Shown here: one piece after another, positions 10,395 through 22,173 of the stretch
Layout of the letters: each line of letters opens with the position of its first letter
How positions within the stretch are numbered: the stretch's first letter is position 1
NCBI GenBank assembly: GCA_009809945.1
Contig: WTPW01000020.1
Coordinates: forward strand, 871,995 to 935,994
From: Gigaspora margarita
Lineage: Eukaryota > Glomeromycota > Glomeromycetes > Diversisporales > Gigasporaceae
Reading direction: 5' to 3'
DNA length: 64,000 nt
Notes under the pieces: generated by a model
Told to the model about the DNA's origin: nothing
The model's input: only the letters and a program-made list of their open reading frames with translations
Database searches by the model: none
Translations under genes and position numbers: made by a program

Positions 10395-13300
10395 AATACT
10401 GTGTACTTGTAATGATGTAAATTATCTTAATTTGACAATATTATGTTTACCATAATTTTGATATTGCAATAGAAATCATAGTATTTTATTACAAATTAAC
10501 TCAACCATAACTGTGTTACAAAGATAGTAAGTTCCATAATAGAATTTTTTATAGTACTTATAATAAAAATCACAATAATCTAATGGAAACTATACAACCT
10601 TAGCTGATACTGTGTACTGCCATAATAGCAAGTGATATAATAGAGTTTTTATAACACTGTACATCATGATAGAAGTCATGAAAGTTCTAATGCAAACTGC
10701 ATGTTATCTGAATCACAAGTTCTGTAGCAGACTTTTTTACAGCAATTCATAATAAAAATAACAATAATTCCAAAATGAAACATCTAAATGTTAACCACAT
10801 ACTGTGCAAATCATCAGAATAATGAGTAAGTTCTATAACAATTTTTTATAGCAAAAATCATAATAATTCCAATATAAACCAACTCAACCTCATATTATGT
10901 ATCACCAGAAGTCTGTAGCAGAATTTATTGCATTAACTCATAATAGAAATAATTTAACCACATACTATATGCACTAAAATAGTAAGTTCTATAACAATAT
11001 TTTTTATAGCAGCTTATAAAGTAAATTACAATGATTCCAATGCAAACTAATACAATCTTAACTACATACAGTGTGTTACCGAAATAGTGAGTAATGATAG
11101 AAATCATAATAATTTTAATACAAGCTAATTCATGTGTTACTAGAATAACAAGTTCTATAACAGAATTTTTTACAATAATACATGCTAGAGATCTTGATAA
11201 TTCTAATACAAATCATTTCAATTTCAACTACTTACTGTGTGTCACTGGAATAGCAAGTAAAAAATAACTCAATCACATATTATATTACCAGAATAGTGAG
11301 TAGTTCTATAACAGAACATTTTATGTAACTAACTAAACCTAAATTATATACTATGTGTCACTGGAATAGCAAGTAAGGTTTGTAAATAATTTTTTACAGT
11401 AAATCATAATAGAAATTATGATAATTCTAATGCAATTAAACCAAATTTTGTATATTGTGAAGTAACAAGTTCTATAAAAAAATTTTTTATAGTAATTTTT
11501 GTTAGACATCATGATAATTTCAATGCAAACTAACTCTGCCTTAATTATTTACTGTGGAATATTATACCCACACCTTCTAAAGTTGCTTTAACTTTGTCTT
11601 TGGCTTTTTACTGGTGCTCTTACATTATCAAGTTTAACTCTTTCAGGATACTTCAGCCCATATAGATCTTCTCTTTTATTCTAAAACCTTTAACCATCCC
11701 TTGAACTCTCCAACTTTCTTTATCCATATCATCATAATAGTGAGTGATAGCAAGTAAGTTCTACAACAATTTTTTACAGTAATTACAATAGAAGACATAA
11801 TAATTCCTAATGCAATCTAATTTTACCAGAATAGTAATAGAAATTATGATAATACCAATGCTAATTCAATCTTAACCACAGCTGTATATCACCAGAATAG
11901 TAAGTAAATTCTGTAACAGAATTTTTTATAGTCAACTTGCAATAGAAAAACATGATAATCCCAATCTAAATAAGTTCTATAACAGAATTTTTTACTATAA
12001 CTCATAATAGAAATTAGTCACATATAGTGTGTTACTGGAATGACAAGTAAGTTCTGTAGCAGGATTTTTATAATGATTCACAATAAAATTACAATAATTT
12101 TATACAAACTATAACTCAACATTGACCACATATTGTATTTCACTAAAATGGCAAATAAGGCTGTACCAGATTTTTTACAGTAATTCATATCAAAAATCAT
12201 GGTCATTCAAATTCAAACTAACTCAGTCTTAAAACAGTAAACAAGTTATATATCAGAACTTTTTGCAGTAACTCACAATAAAATAATAATTTCAATATAA
12301 ACTAACAACATTTTTTGTGTTATAGTAATAGCAACTAAGTTCAGTAATATAGTAACTTAATAGAAATTGTGATAATTCTAATATGACCTTAACCATATCT
12401 ATGTTCTGTAACAAAATTTTTTCAGTTACTTATAATAGGAAAATATAATAATTTTAATAAAAACTAATCCAATCTTAATTACATTCTTTGTGTCAATAGA
12501 ATAGTGAGTAAGTTTTGTAACTGAATTTTTTTACAGTAGCAAAATATTTGCATACTGTATTACCAGAATAGCAGTAAGTTTTATATAAAATTTTTTATAG
12601 TAACTCATAATAGAAATTACAATAATTCCAATGTGAACTAAATCAGCCCTATCCATATACTGTGTTACTAAAATAGCAAGTTCTATAACAGAATTTTTTA
12701 CATTAACCCATAATAGAATTCATAATAAACAAATCCCATGCTGCGTTTTACTGAAATAGCATATGAGCTCTGTAACAAAATTTTTATAGTAATTTACAAT
12801 TCAAACTACCTCAACCTTATTCATATAATGTTATTATCAGAATAGAAAGTTCTGTAACAGAATTATTATATTCTGTAACTTATAGTACAAGCAAATTTAA
12901 CTTTAATTATATACTATATATTTCCAAATATGTAGTGATAAGATCTGTAATAGAATTTTTATAGTAACTTACAATGCATACTATCTCAAATTTATCCACA
13001 TACTGTGCATTATCAGAATAGTGAGCTGATAGGAATCACAATACTTTGCTCAACTTTAATTGCATATTGTGTTACCAGAATAATGAGTTCTGTACAAAAT
13101 TTTTACAGTTGCTTACATAATAATTTTAATGCAAGATAACTCAATTTTAAACATATACTGTACTGTGTCACTTGAATAGTTAGTAATTTTTATAACAGAA
13201 TTTTTTATAGTAATTATGATAAAAGTCATATTAAAATTATAATAATTCCAATGCAAATTAACTAACTTTTAACTACTATTATACATTACAAATATAGTAA

Positions 13301-15180
13301 GTTCTGTAATAAAATATTTTACAGTAACTCTTAATACAAACTAGCTTAACCTTAACTACTATACATATAGTGTTAATGTGATACATAGCAAGTAAGTTCT
13401 GCAACAGAATTATTACATAATTTTACAATGCAAACTAATTCAACCTTAACTATATACTATATCACTAGAATAGCAAGTTCTGTAACTGAATTTTTTTATT
13501 GTAGTTTATAATATAAACTAACTCAACCTTATTTACATGCTATGTATCATAAGGATAGCAAGTTTTGAAACAGAATTTTTACAGTAACTCTTGATGGAAA
13601 TCATGATAATTAAATAAAATCAACACAACTTTAACCATATTATATAATTAAAATACAAGTAATTTGTGTATTTTTTTAGTAATTATAATATGTATTAATT
13701 CAACCTTAACTATATACTGTATGTTGCCAGAATAGCAGTTTTTGTAATAGAATTTTTTACAGTAACTTACAATATGGATTAAGGGTGTACTCAAGTAACT
13801 CAATCAATTGATTTAATAATCATTATGATAATGCTCAAGCATTAGAATCAATGATAATGTTAACAGAATTAAATACTTGAGTATATACTTTTTTTTATTC
13901 TTGATCTTTACTACCCAAAACAACTAAAAAATTCTAATAAAAAATTCTATTCAACTGACTGCCAAAGCTTCAAATTTAGTTGCATCAGTTTCTCCTTTTA
14001 ATAATTATACTAATTTAAATTTTTTATTAAAACAACAATAGAATCAATTTATTGGATCAGTTGTGAAAGTTGCTTTACAGCAATAAGAGTAACTAATTAA
14101 AAATTTACTTCTGATCCATTGAGTGAGGTGCTTGATAATTCCTAATTTAAGCTTAACTACATACTATGTGTTGCTAGAATAGAAGTACTTAATAGTAATC
14201 AATTTAACTTGAATAAAACAAACTCAACTGTATTGCATTACCAAAAAGCAAATAAGTTCTGCAATAAAATTTTTAAAGTTAATTAAAATAGAAATTATAT
14301 AATTTTAATGCCAACTAACTCAACTTTAATTACATATTGTGTCACTGGAATAGCAAATTCTGTAATAGAATTTTTTATATTAACTCAAGATAGAAAACAT
14401 GATAATTCGAATGCAAACTAACTCAACCTTAACCAAATACTATATCACTGGAATAACAAGGACTGTAACAGAATTTTTTTACAATCCCTTATTATAAAAT
14501 TGCATTATTTCCAATACAAATTAACTTAACTTTAACCATATGCCATGTATCCCCAGATAGCCAGTAAATAGTGCTCCAAGTCACTTTCACATCAAATGCA
14601 CCAAATTTGGAGTATATATAAATGCTTTTTAGCCAAAAAGAAGGCGTTATATGCTAATTCTGATTGGATAAAAAAATCATAAAAAGTTTTTATAAAATTT
14701 TTTATATTAAATGCCAAAATTTTAAAACATTATAGTTAAATACTTATAATAACTTTAATTTAAACTTTTTTAAAAACTCTAACCAATAATTTGGACAATA
14801 TTAATGAAATAATGAAAAGCAATGATTATCAGGTACATTTTTAAAAAACATTTAAAACTTAAGATTTTAAAGATTTTTAAAATATACATGGTTTTGATAA
14901 GAAATGACTTGGAGCACCATAATAAAAATTAAGTTCTATGACATAATTTTTATAGTAGAAATTACAATAATTCTAATGAAACCTTAATCACATATTTTGT
15001 GTTGACAGAATAGCAAGAACTTTAACAGTATCTTTTATAGTATCATATTATATAGAATTCATATACAAACTAGCTTAGCCTTAACTACATTACATGTATC
15101 ACCAGAATAGTAGTAAGTTTTGTAACAGTTTTTACATTAATGCATGATAGAAAACATGATTTTATACAATGAAATTATAT
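10395..15180. repeat. Degenerate satellite array, unit about 105 bases
   Basis: Some 40 or more decayed copies of one unit follow each other. The consensus by eye contains AGTTCTGTAACAGAATTTTT, then ACAGTAACTCATAATAGAAA, then ATAATTCCAATGCAAACTAA, then CTCAACCTTAACCACATACT, then GTGTCACCAGAATAGCAAG. TTCTGTAACAGAA is itself a near-perfect inverted repeat. Copies differ by many substitutions and small indels, so the array is old. Foreign pieces sit in it at about 11560-11740, 13780-14120 and 14571-14917. No coding frame of any length survives. Related copies reappear around 26330-26480, 32650-32700, 33420-34040 and 35160-36120. Confidence 0.85.
14571..14917. mobile_element. MITE with GTGCTCCAAGTCA termini
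   Basis: The left end GTGCTCCAAGTCA and the right end TGACTTGGAGCAC are exact reverse complements, bounding 347 AT-rich non-coding bases within the satellite. No unambiguous target duplication was seen. Confidence 0.75.
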
Positions 15181-15226
15181 AATTTCAATTTATGCTATAT
15201 CTCACTACAAATATAATGAATAAGAA

Positions 15227-15257
15227 GGCGGTGCAAAGCACCACCTGTCACACTAGT
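15227..15257 (+). mobile_element. Possible Helitron-like 3' terminus
   Basis: A GC-rich hairpin (GGCGGTGC, loop AAA, GCACCACC) is followed by TGTCACA and then CTAG-T. A terminal hairpin a few bases before CTRR followed by T is the known signature of Helitron 3' ends. The spacer is a little short and no 5' TC end was located, so this is tentative. Confidence 0.4.
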
Positions 15258-15527
15258 ATTAATTCATTTTATTTGCTTTTTATTTATTTATTTTTTTTCA
15301 ATTTTTTAATTTTTTAATTGAAAATTTCTTAGTTTGCACATAGTGTTTGTACATGGGTACTAATTTATTGATTTACAACTAGGCACTTGAGTTGCTTAAA
15401 GGGAGTTAGAAACAAATGAATTTATTGTATTGTCTTGATATATTATATAATTAGAGATGAATAAGACTTTATATTTATTTATTGACTGCTGATTATTATT
15501 TTAAAATTTAAAACATAATTCTATTAT
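15258..15527. other. AT-rich non-coding spacer
   Basis: No gene, hairpin or repeat of note was recognised between the possible Helitron end and the foldback element. Confidence 0.5.
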
Positions 15528-16002
15528 CAGGCCCAGGACATGTCCCTTTCATTGTTGTCTATAATTAAAATTTTCAAAAAAACATATGAATTTACTATAT
15601 AACTTTGAGCTAAGATTCTTTTAAATCTTACTTATTAACTTTAAATTAAATTTTTCGGGTATATAGACAAGAGGAGAAGAAAAAATTGAGCTTAAAAATT
15701 GAATTAAAATTTTGCCAATTTTGCACAAAACGAAAATGTAACTTGGCCAAAATCAAATATTTTCCGATTTTAACATAAGAAGTATATGTAAAAACATGCC
15801 CTGAACTACTTTACTTAGTCAATAGAAGTAGGTTACCTTGTAAGAAAAATGGTTTATACCCGAAAAATTTAATTTAAAGTTAATAAGTAAGATTTAAAAG
15901 AATCTTAGCTCAAAGTTATATAGTAAATTCATATGTTTTTTTTGAAAATTTTAATTATAAACAATATTTTGAACCCCTGTAAGGGGACATGTCCTGGGCC
16001 TG
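15528..16002. mobile_element. Foldback element with long terminal inverted repeats
   Basis: CAGGCCCAGGACATGTCCC at the left is mirrored by GGGACATGTCCTGGGCCTG at the right. Complementarity continues inward for about 130 bases per arm, for example TTACTTATTAACTTTAAATT and its complement. The centre of about 210 bases is non-coding. TTAT flanks both ends as a possible 4-base target duplication. Confidence 0.85.
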
Positions 16003-16228
16003 TTATGTAAAAAGACATATTTTTAATGTGTTCATTTGGGAGTTTGAATTAACTTGTTTGAAAATATTGGGAGTCTAAAATTTTTTTATTTTTGAAGTTT
16101 GTTTTCATTAATTAAATAAGTACGAATTTATTTAGATTTTTTTGTGAATATTTGTTAGTAAATTATTTTGTAATTAAGTAGATTTATCTAAATTTTTTTG
16201 ACTATGAGTGGGGGACTCTGAGGATTTA

Positions 16229-16380
16229 AGGGCCATGTCATTAATCACCTGATTATTTTTTATCAGAGGCCTACCCCCCTCCCTCTTCTTTAATATATAT
16301 ATAGTCAGGTTTCTATATATAATTTAACTTTTTTTACCCCCTCCCCCCCTAAAAAATCACCTGATTTTTGGCACTCCCCT
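16229..16380. mobile_element. Small MITE, copy 1 (AGGGCC...CCCCT)
   Basis: A 152-base unit almost identical to 19914-20061. The ends AGGGCCATGTCATTAATCA and the complement of TGATTTTTGGCACTCCCCT form imperfect inverted repeats. The interior holds pyrimidine-rich CTACCCCCCTCCCTCTTC and a TATATA tract. The two copies differ at only a handful of positions, so the family moved recently relative to its surroundings. Confidence 0.8.
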
Positions 16381-17059
16381 AATGTAAAACACATATTCAG
16401 TTGGTCTCAGCTTAACAAATATTACAGGAGTAAGATTAAAAAGTTTAAGGATGATCAATGATCGATCAAAATAAGGCAGCAGATTATTTAGGTAACAAAG
16501 TATCATCGTGGCTCATCAATATTATTGTAGTATAGTCTCGGATATTACCAAATTTGGATAGTGCAGATTGCACTATTATGGTAATCAAAAATTCCAGAAA
16601 TTTTTAGCACGCATATGAAAATCCTGCAAAATGCTGCCACTTTTCAGATATACCAGTTTGTTTTCTCAAAGTATAGCTCATTTGATCATTTGTACGTACA
16701 AAAATTCAGTAGTTTATAACTTTGTGATTATAGATATTTTTTTTTTACTACTAGAATTTTATTAAATACGATAGATTTGATATCTAAATTTATTAAAAAT
16801 TGACTGCTATTCTTTACGCTGCTAGAAACGTGGATCAAGCAATTTATCTTTTATAAACAAAAAATCAGTAGTTTGACTTTGTTATTTTAATAGTATTTTT
16901 TTAATTAGCTTGAATTTTATTAAAAACAATAATTTTGATATTTTAATGTATTAAAAATTGACCTAGGTTATTCTTCCTTAAGCGAAAGTCTACACCATAA
17001 CTGTAAATATTATAGTGTTATTCCTTACATTGCTAAAAATGCGAAACTAGATCAACTGA
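16381..17059. other. Non-coding stretch with a diverged tandem pair
   Basis: Two diverged copies of a block of about 180 bases share ATCAGTAGTTT, GAATTTTATTAAA and TATTAAAAATTGAC (near 16705-16810 and 16860-16965). No coding frame is supported. Confidence 0.5.
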
Positions 17060-17460
17060 ACCATTCTCAACTATTATTAACGAAGAACATGTAGCTGAAA
17101 TTGTATATAGATTAATAAAAATGCTACTAAATATAGTATAAGAAATAACCCATATGAATTTAAATTATTTCTTTGTGGAGGCAAAGATGGATTTACTCGT
17201 GAATCATTTTGGAATTTATGCAAATACTGTTACGATTATAAATGTGAAAAACAAAGATAATATTAGAAAAATTTTAATTGGATAATAGTAAATGATGTTG
17301 GATTAGATGCAAAATAGCTTTGTATTTTTATTAAAAAATAGTACAATTTCAATATTCTATTTTTGATTGTACCAAAAAACCAGAACATTAATAATTATAG
17401 TAATTATGGTATATTTTTTGCTTATAATCTTGGCATGCTTGTAGATTATAATGCAGTAAT
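17060..17460 (+). pseudogene. TLDc-domain protein remnant
   Basis: Translation around 17080-17225 gives NEEHVAEI-x-RLINKN followed by NNPYEFKLFLCGGKDGF and T-R-ESFWNLC. This is the start of the TLDc domain as found in the many BTB/TLDc proteins of Glomeromycotina. A frame change near 17230 leads to NTVTIINVKNKDNIRKILIG, the next conserved strand, and SNYGIFFAYNLGM near 17405-17440 resembles the domain end. Several stops and frame changes mean it is dead. No BTB half was found upstream. The family is recognised from motif memory only. Confidence 0.6.
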
Positions 17461-17967
17461 GGACAAGATAAGGGTTGTTATACTTGCTATTGTCCTGTGT
17501 GTTGTAAAAAACAAATTGATATAGGTCCGCCTAATTCAATCAGTAAATTAATAAATAACGTATGTTAATTAAGAATTGCCAAAATATTAATTAATGCAGA
17601 ACATAAATTTTAGCTATGTTAATGCATGCCGTATATTCTTTTAGCAGGACGTACCAACAAATTGATTGTTAATATTTCGATTTCTCAAGCTAAATATGTT
17701 TTAACCTGATCTTCTCGCATAATCAAATAAAGGATTTGCAACATTAATAAAAAGTTTTGCCATCGAGAATTTAGAAAAGATATTTATAGGTTATACCTTA
17801 TTTCGCTCTGCAGTGTTATACTTTATTTTAGTATTTTGCTCTGGAGTTTTAATTCGACTATTTAAAATATTATGATATCTTACCTTATTTCGTTCTAGAG
17901 GTTCTATTGGCTACAAGAGTTCTGAATTGCTACACTAAATTAAAGTATATAAGTAATATTCATGAAT
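17461..17967. other. Non-coding stretch next to the TLDc remnant
   Basis: A short frame near 17480-17540 translates to a cysteine-rich segment (CYTCYCPVCCKK) that resembles a zinc-binding loop, but it is too short and isolated to name. The rest shows nothing. Confidence 0.3.
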
Positions 17968-18045
17968 TAGTGATCTGATCTGTTCAATAAATAACCGGGT
18001 TAACTAGTGAACCACCCGAGTTGCGGTTTGGCAAAGTAGTAAACC

Positions 18046-18205
18046 GGTTATATTAATGGTTAACTGGCTATATTATGGTTAACCAGTTATATAATGGTTA
18101 CCCAGTTATATTATAGTTAACCAGTTATATAATGGTTACCCAGTTATATTATGGTTACCCGGTTATATTAAGATTACCCGGTTATATTATAATTAACCAT
18201 CATAC
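18046..18205. repeat. Subterminal minisatellite, about 18-base unit
   Basis: About eight tandem variants of GGTTAACCAGTTATATTA and GGTTACCCGGTTATATTA. Arrays of short motifs just inside the terminus are typical transposase-binding regions of hAT elements. Confidence 0.75.
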
Positions 18206-19393
18206 TATAGTACAAACTGTTAACAAACTTTATTTAACCAGAAATAGAAAATTTACAATCAATAAGTTTTACAGTTATACATGAATTAAAAATATGTGTG
18301 AATGTGGTGATGCAAATACATATTAGGAACCTTGTGTATTACATCTTAAATCTTCTTGCTCTACGCAGTACTTACTATTACATGATTCTTCATGTGTACC
18401 AGGAACATAGTACAAAGTTCATACGTAGAGTATGGTTTAATGGCAAGTGAAAGGGTGTACCCGAATCTGTGAATCTGAATGTATTGCTTTTCATGTGAAC
18501 TTGAAGCCACAATGTTGTATTACAGTATTATGATATGTTTTTTATTGCTTTAACAGGTTTTTGTCTTAATTGAAGTGAATGATGATCAATGCTTTTTTTT
18601 ATTATTGTCCTTCGAAATTGAACTAACCAAATACCAGATAGTCTTCAGAGCCGTTAATGGCTTATTCCGAAGCTGGTTTTAGCTACACAATGGAGCCAAG
18701 CAGATGAAGCTGCAACTTAAGCTATGTTGTTGCAGCTTTTAACTAAGATTCAGCATCAGCTGCAACTGAATCCGGATTAAATAGGTAATTGATTAAATTT
18801 TACTTATCTGTTTTCTCAGCAGTAACCTACCAGTACTTGCTAGTGTAATGAATTAATTTTATAACTTTTCTCTTTTTAGTATAATTAAGCATCTAGCTAA
18901 ATTAGTATCGTAATTGTTAAAACCTACTGTTTGAAGCAGTGTGCATATTGAAACAAGGCTAATAATAGTTCTAAGTATATTCATGTTATTGTTAATGTGC
19001 TAGTGCATTACTAGTAGACATCTTTTGATCTATTAACTACAATTAACTTGAGAAAATCTGGTATCGAACTTATAGTGTTAACTGGATTTACTTGTATTAA
19101 TTTATGACTTTCCCCTTTTGGTATAATTGAGTATCTAACCAAATTAGTATCGTAATTGTTAAAGCCCATAGTATGAAGTAGCGTGCACATTGATGTAAGG
19201 CTAACACTGATACTATATTATTGTTAGCATGCCAGTATATGTATCACTGCTTGAACTATCGTTAACTTTATAGTTAACTTGAAAAATCTAGTGCCAAAGT
19301 CATAGTATTAATTAAATTCTGGAGTATAATAAATACTACAATCACGAAAAAAAATTTTGTTAATACTAAAATTTTTTGTATTTTGAAACTTAA
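18206..19393. other. 5' non-coding part of the hAT element
   Basis: No coding frame is supported. A diverged direct repeat is visible: AGCATCTAGCTAAATTAGTATCGTAATTGTTAAA-like sequence near 18885-18925 recurs near 19130-19165, in each case followed by a GAAGYAGYGTGCAYATTGA-like segment. Confidence 0.5.
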
Positions 19394-21830
19394 ATGGAGG
19401 AATTATCAAGTGATACCGATCCAAATACTCTTGAAGATATAGGTTTTGTAAATGAGATGGATTCCGTGAATGAAATAAATTACAATGATGAGATGAACCT
19501 TGATAATAATAATTTAGAGCAAGGGGAGTTAGCAGAGGAACAAATTAACAATACTATGCCAGTAGAAGAGCGTGGCAAAAAAAATGTATCAACTTGTTCT
19601 AAAAAACAAAAATGCAATATAGAAAATTCTGAGTCAGAAACTGAGACATCTACATCAGTTGTTACCACAAAATCTAGCATTGTACAACACAAGTTACCTG
19701 GACGAAGAAAAGGTAGTTCACAATTTAGAAGTTGGGTTTGGAACCATTTTGATAGAAAAACGCCCCCACCAGATAAAGCTGTACGTGGAGAATGTTAAGT
19801 ATTTAAAAATGGAAAAAAATGTCTACATAAAATTGATACAGAAGGTTCTACAAGTAATATGAAACACCATCTTTTGAATGTGCATGGTTTAACAGATAGT
19901 GGGCCAATACCTTAGGGCCGTGTCATTAATCACCTGATTATTTTTTATCAGAGGTCTACCCCCCCTCCCTCTTCTTTAATATATATATAGTCAGGTTCTT
20001 ATATGTAATTTCAACTTTTTTTACCCCCCCTAAAAAATCACCTGATTTTTGTCACTCCCCTTATTATTCAAACCAAATGCGTATTGATGATTCTTTTCAA
20101 TTAGCATCACGTAATAATACAAAAAGAAAAGTGACCATTGATAAAGCTTTAACTAAGTTTATTATTTTAGATAACCAACCCCTTTCTATAATTTCTAGTA
20201 AATCGTTTATTGATTTTATTAAGTCACTTGATCCTTATTATGAACTTTCTTCTGACTTAAAATTAAAAGAATATATTTATCAAGCATTCAAATGGATGCA
20301 AGATTGTATTAAATTGCTTTTATCTGAAAGTACTGCTTTTATTTTAACCACTGATTTGTGGACTGCTCGAAACAATAGTGGTTATATTGGGGTTACGTGT
20401 TCATGAATTACTTCAAATTTTGAACTTAAAAAAATTACACTTGGTATAAAAGAAATTAAGTATCTGCATACAGGAATATCAATTGCGACTAAATTGCAAG
20501 AGATAATTAAAGAATGGAATTTAACTAACAAGGTTTTTGTAATAACTACTGATAATGGGGCGAACATAATTAAAGCAATTAGATATATGAATAGAATAAA
20601 GTGTTTACCTTGTACATCACATACTCTGCAATTAGTTGTAGGAAAAGGTCTTAATTTTGTTAAAGTTTTGATCGCACGAGCTAAAAGATTAATCTACTTT
20701 TTTATGAGTTCAAAACAATCAGAAAGACTTGTTGAAGCATAACATTATCTAAAAGTTCAACAAAAGGATATATTGATCGATAATCATGAATATTTGCATA
20801 CAATTGCTGATATATCTACTAGATAGAACTCATCCTACTTAGCTTGGTCTCGCCTTTTAAAACTTAAATGTGCAATTACTATTATGCAAGTTAATTTAGC
20901 AGATGAGATAGATCAACAAAGCAAAAAAGATTATCAACGATTAAAGCATATTATTTTAACCGAAGATGAGTGGATTTTATTAGCCGATCTTACTAAAGTT
21001 CTTAAGCAATTTCATAATGCGACTAATTTGTTAGGTGGTAGCCAGTATTCTACAATATCTTTTATGTATACAGCAATTATGACAATTAAGCAAAATTTAA
21101 ATATAGATACTGATGGTGAGAATATAAATTATACTTACTTACCCGATGCTTTTGATGATGATCCTGATTTACAAGATGAACAAGAATATTACGATCAAAT
21201 ATCAGAAGAAGAGATGAATCAAAAAAATTTAAAAATTAATAATCCTCAAATTACTAATGGAGCTCTTAACAAAGTTAAATTTGCTCTTTTAAAAGCTTTA
21301 GATTATTATTGGAAAATACCTACTGATGAGGCTTTATTAGCAACTATATTAGATCCGCATAATAAAAGAATAGATAAAGCAACTGCTAAAGATCGATATA
21401 AAGCTGAAAGTCTTTTAATTTCAGAGTATGAATATTTAAAGTCTGATGAATTAGAAGATAATATAACTAATAATAATAATACAAAAAATTATGAAGAAAA
21501 TGAATTACTATATGCAATGTATGGCTCTAATCCAGAAAGAGTGGTAGTAAATGAAGTTGAAAGCTATTTGGCACTTAATCCAATTTCAAGTAATCAGAAT
21601 GCTCTAGTTTGGTGGGAAGGACAAAAAGATCATTTCCGATTCTTAGTCAATTGGCTAGAAAATATCTTGAAATTGCTGCAACCTCTACTTCTAGTGAGCA
21701 ATTGTTTTCTGACGCTGGAAATTTGATGACTAATAAAAGAACTCGTTTAAATTCTGAGCTTTTTGAAACGATGGTCTTTTTAAAAAGAAATATTAAGGTT
21801 GCGAATTCTATGTTTCCTAATAATGATTGA
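19394..21830 (+). pseudogene. hAT transposase with BED zinc finger, broken
   Basis: Starting at ATG 19394, an acidic N-terminal region leads into a BED-type finger: SWVWNHFD, then a Cys, then MKHHLLNVHG. A one-base shift puts a TAA at 19796-19798 inside the finger. A 148-base MITE interrupts the frame at 19914-20061. The catalytic-core part follows (LTTDLWTARNNSGYIGVT, VITTDNGANI, LPCTSHTLQLVV) with in-frame stops at 20404-20406, 20740-20742 and 20824-20826. A further frame change near 21620 precedes the C-terminal dimerisation region (LARKYLEIAATSTSSEQLFS, AGNLMTNKRTRL). Motif order and length fit a full hAT transposase, so this is a complete but multiply disabled copy. Confidence 0.92.
19914..20061. 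mobile_element. Small MITE, copy 2, inserted in the hAT transposase
   Basis: Nearly identical to 16229-16380, with AGGGCC and CCCCT ends. It lies between the BED finger and the core of the transposase, so it inserted after the hAT element arrived and by itself breaks the gene. Confidence 0.85.
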
Positions 21831-21839
21831 ATTAGTTAG

Positions 21840-22173
21840 CATTATAGTATTTTTTTCATATAAATATATATTTTTCATATCTATTTTGATATCTAAAATT
21901 TTATTTGAATCTTATATTTTTTTAACAGTTCTTCACATTTTTGTGTAGTTTTTATCAAATTAGATCTTTAATATTTGATAATTTAGAAAGTGTGAATTCT
22001 ATTTTTTTATGTTTTTTTATACTGTTAAGGGCTTAGGTTTATCCAAAATATTAAATAAAAATCTACTGATACTTTGGAGGCATTTTAATTGATAACGATG
22101 AAGGTATTCTTATATTAAACTTTTATTAATACTAATCTGATTTAAATTTGTTCTAATAATATGGATTTAGAAT
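21840..22173. other. 3' non-coding part of the hAT element
   Basis: AT-rich sequence downstream of the transposase stop. No feature recognised. Confidence 0.5.

Noticed and set aside
17480-17540. Cys-rich zinc-finger-like protein
   Set aside because: Only about 20 residues, with stops on both sides and no known pattern; kept as a note only.
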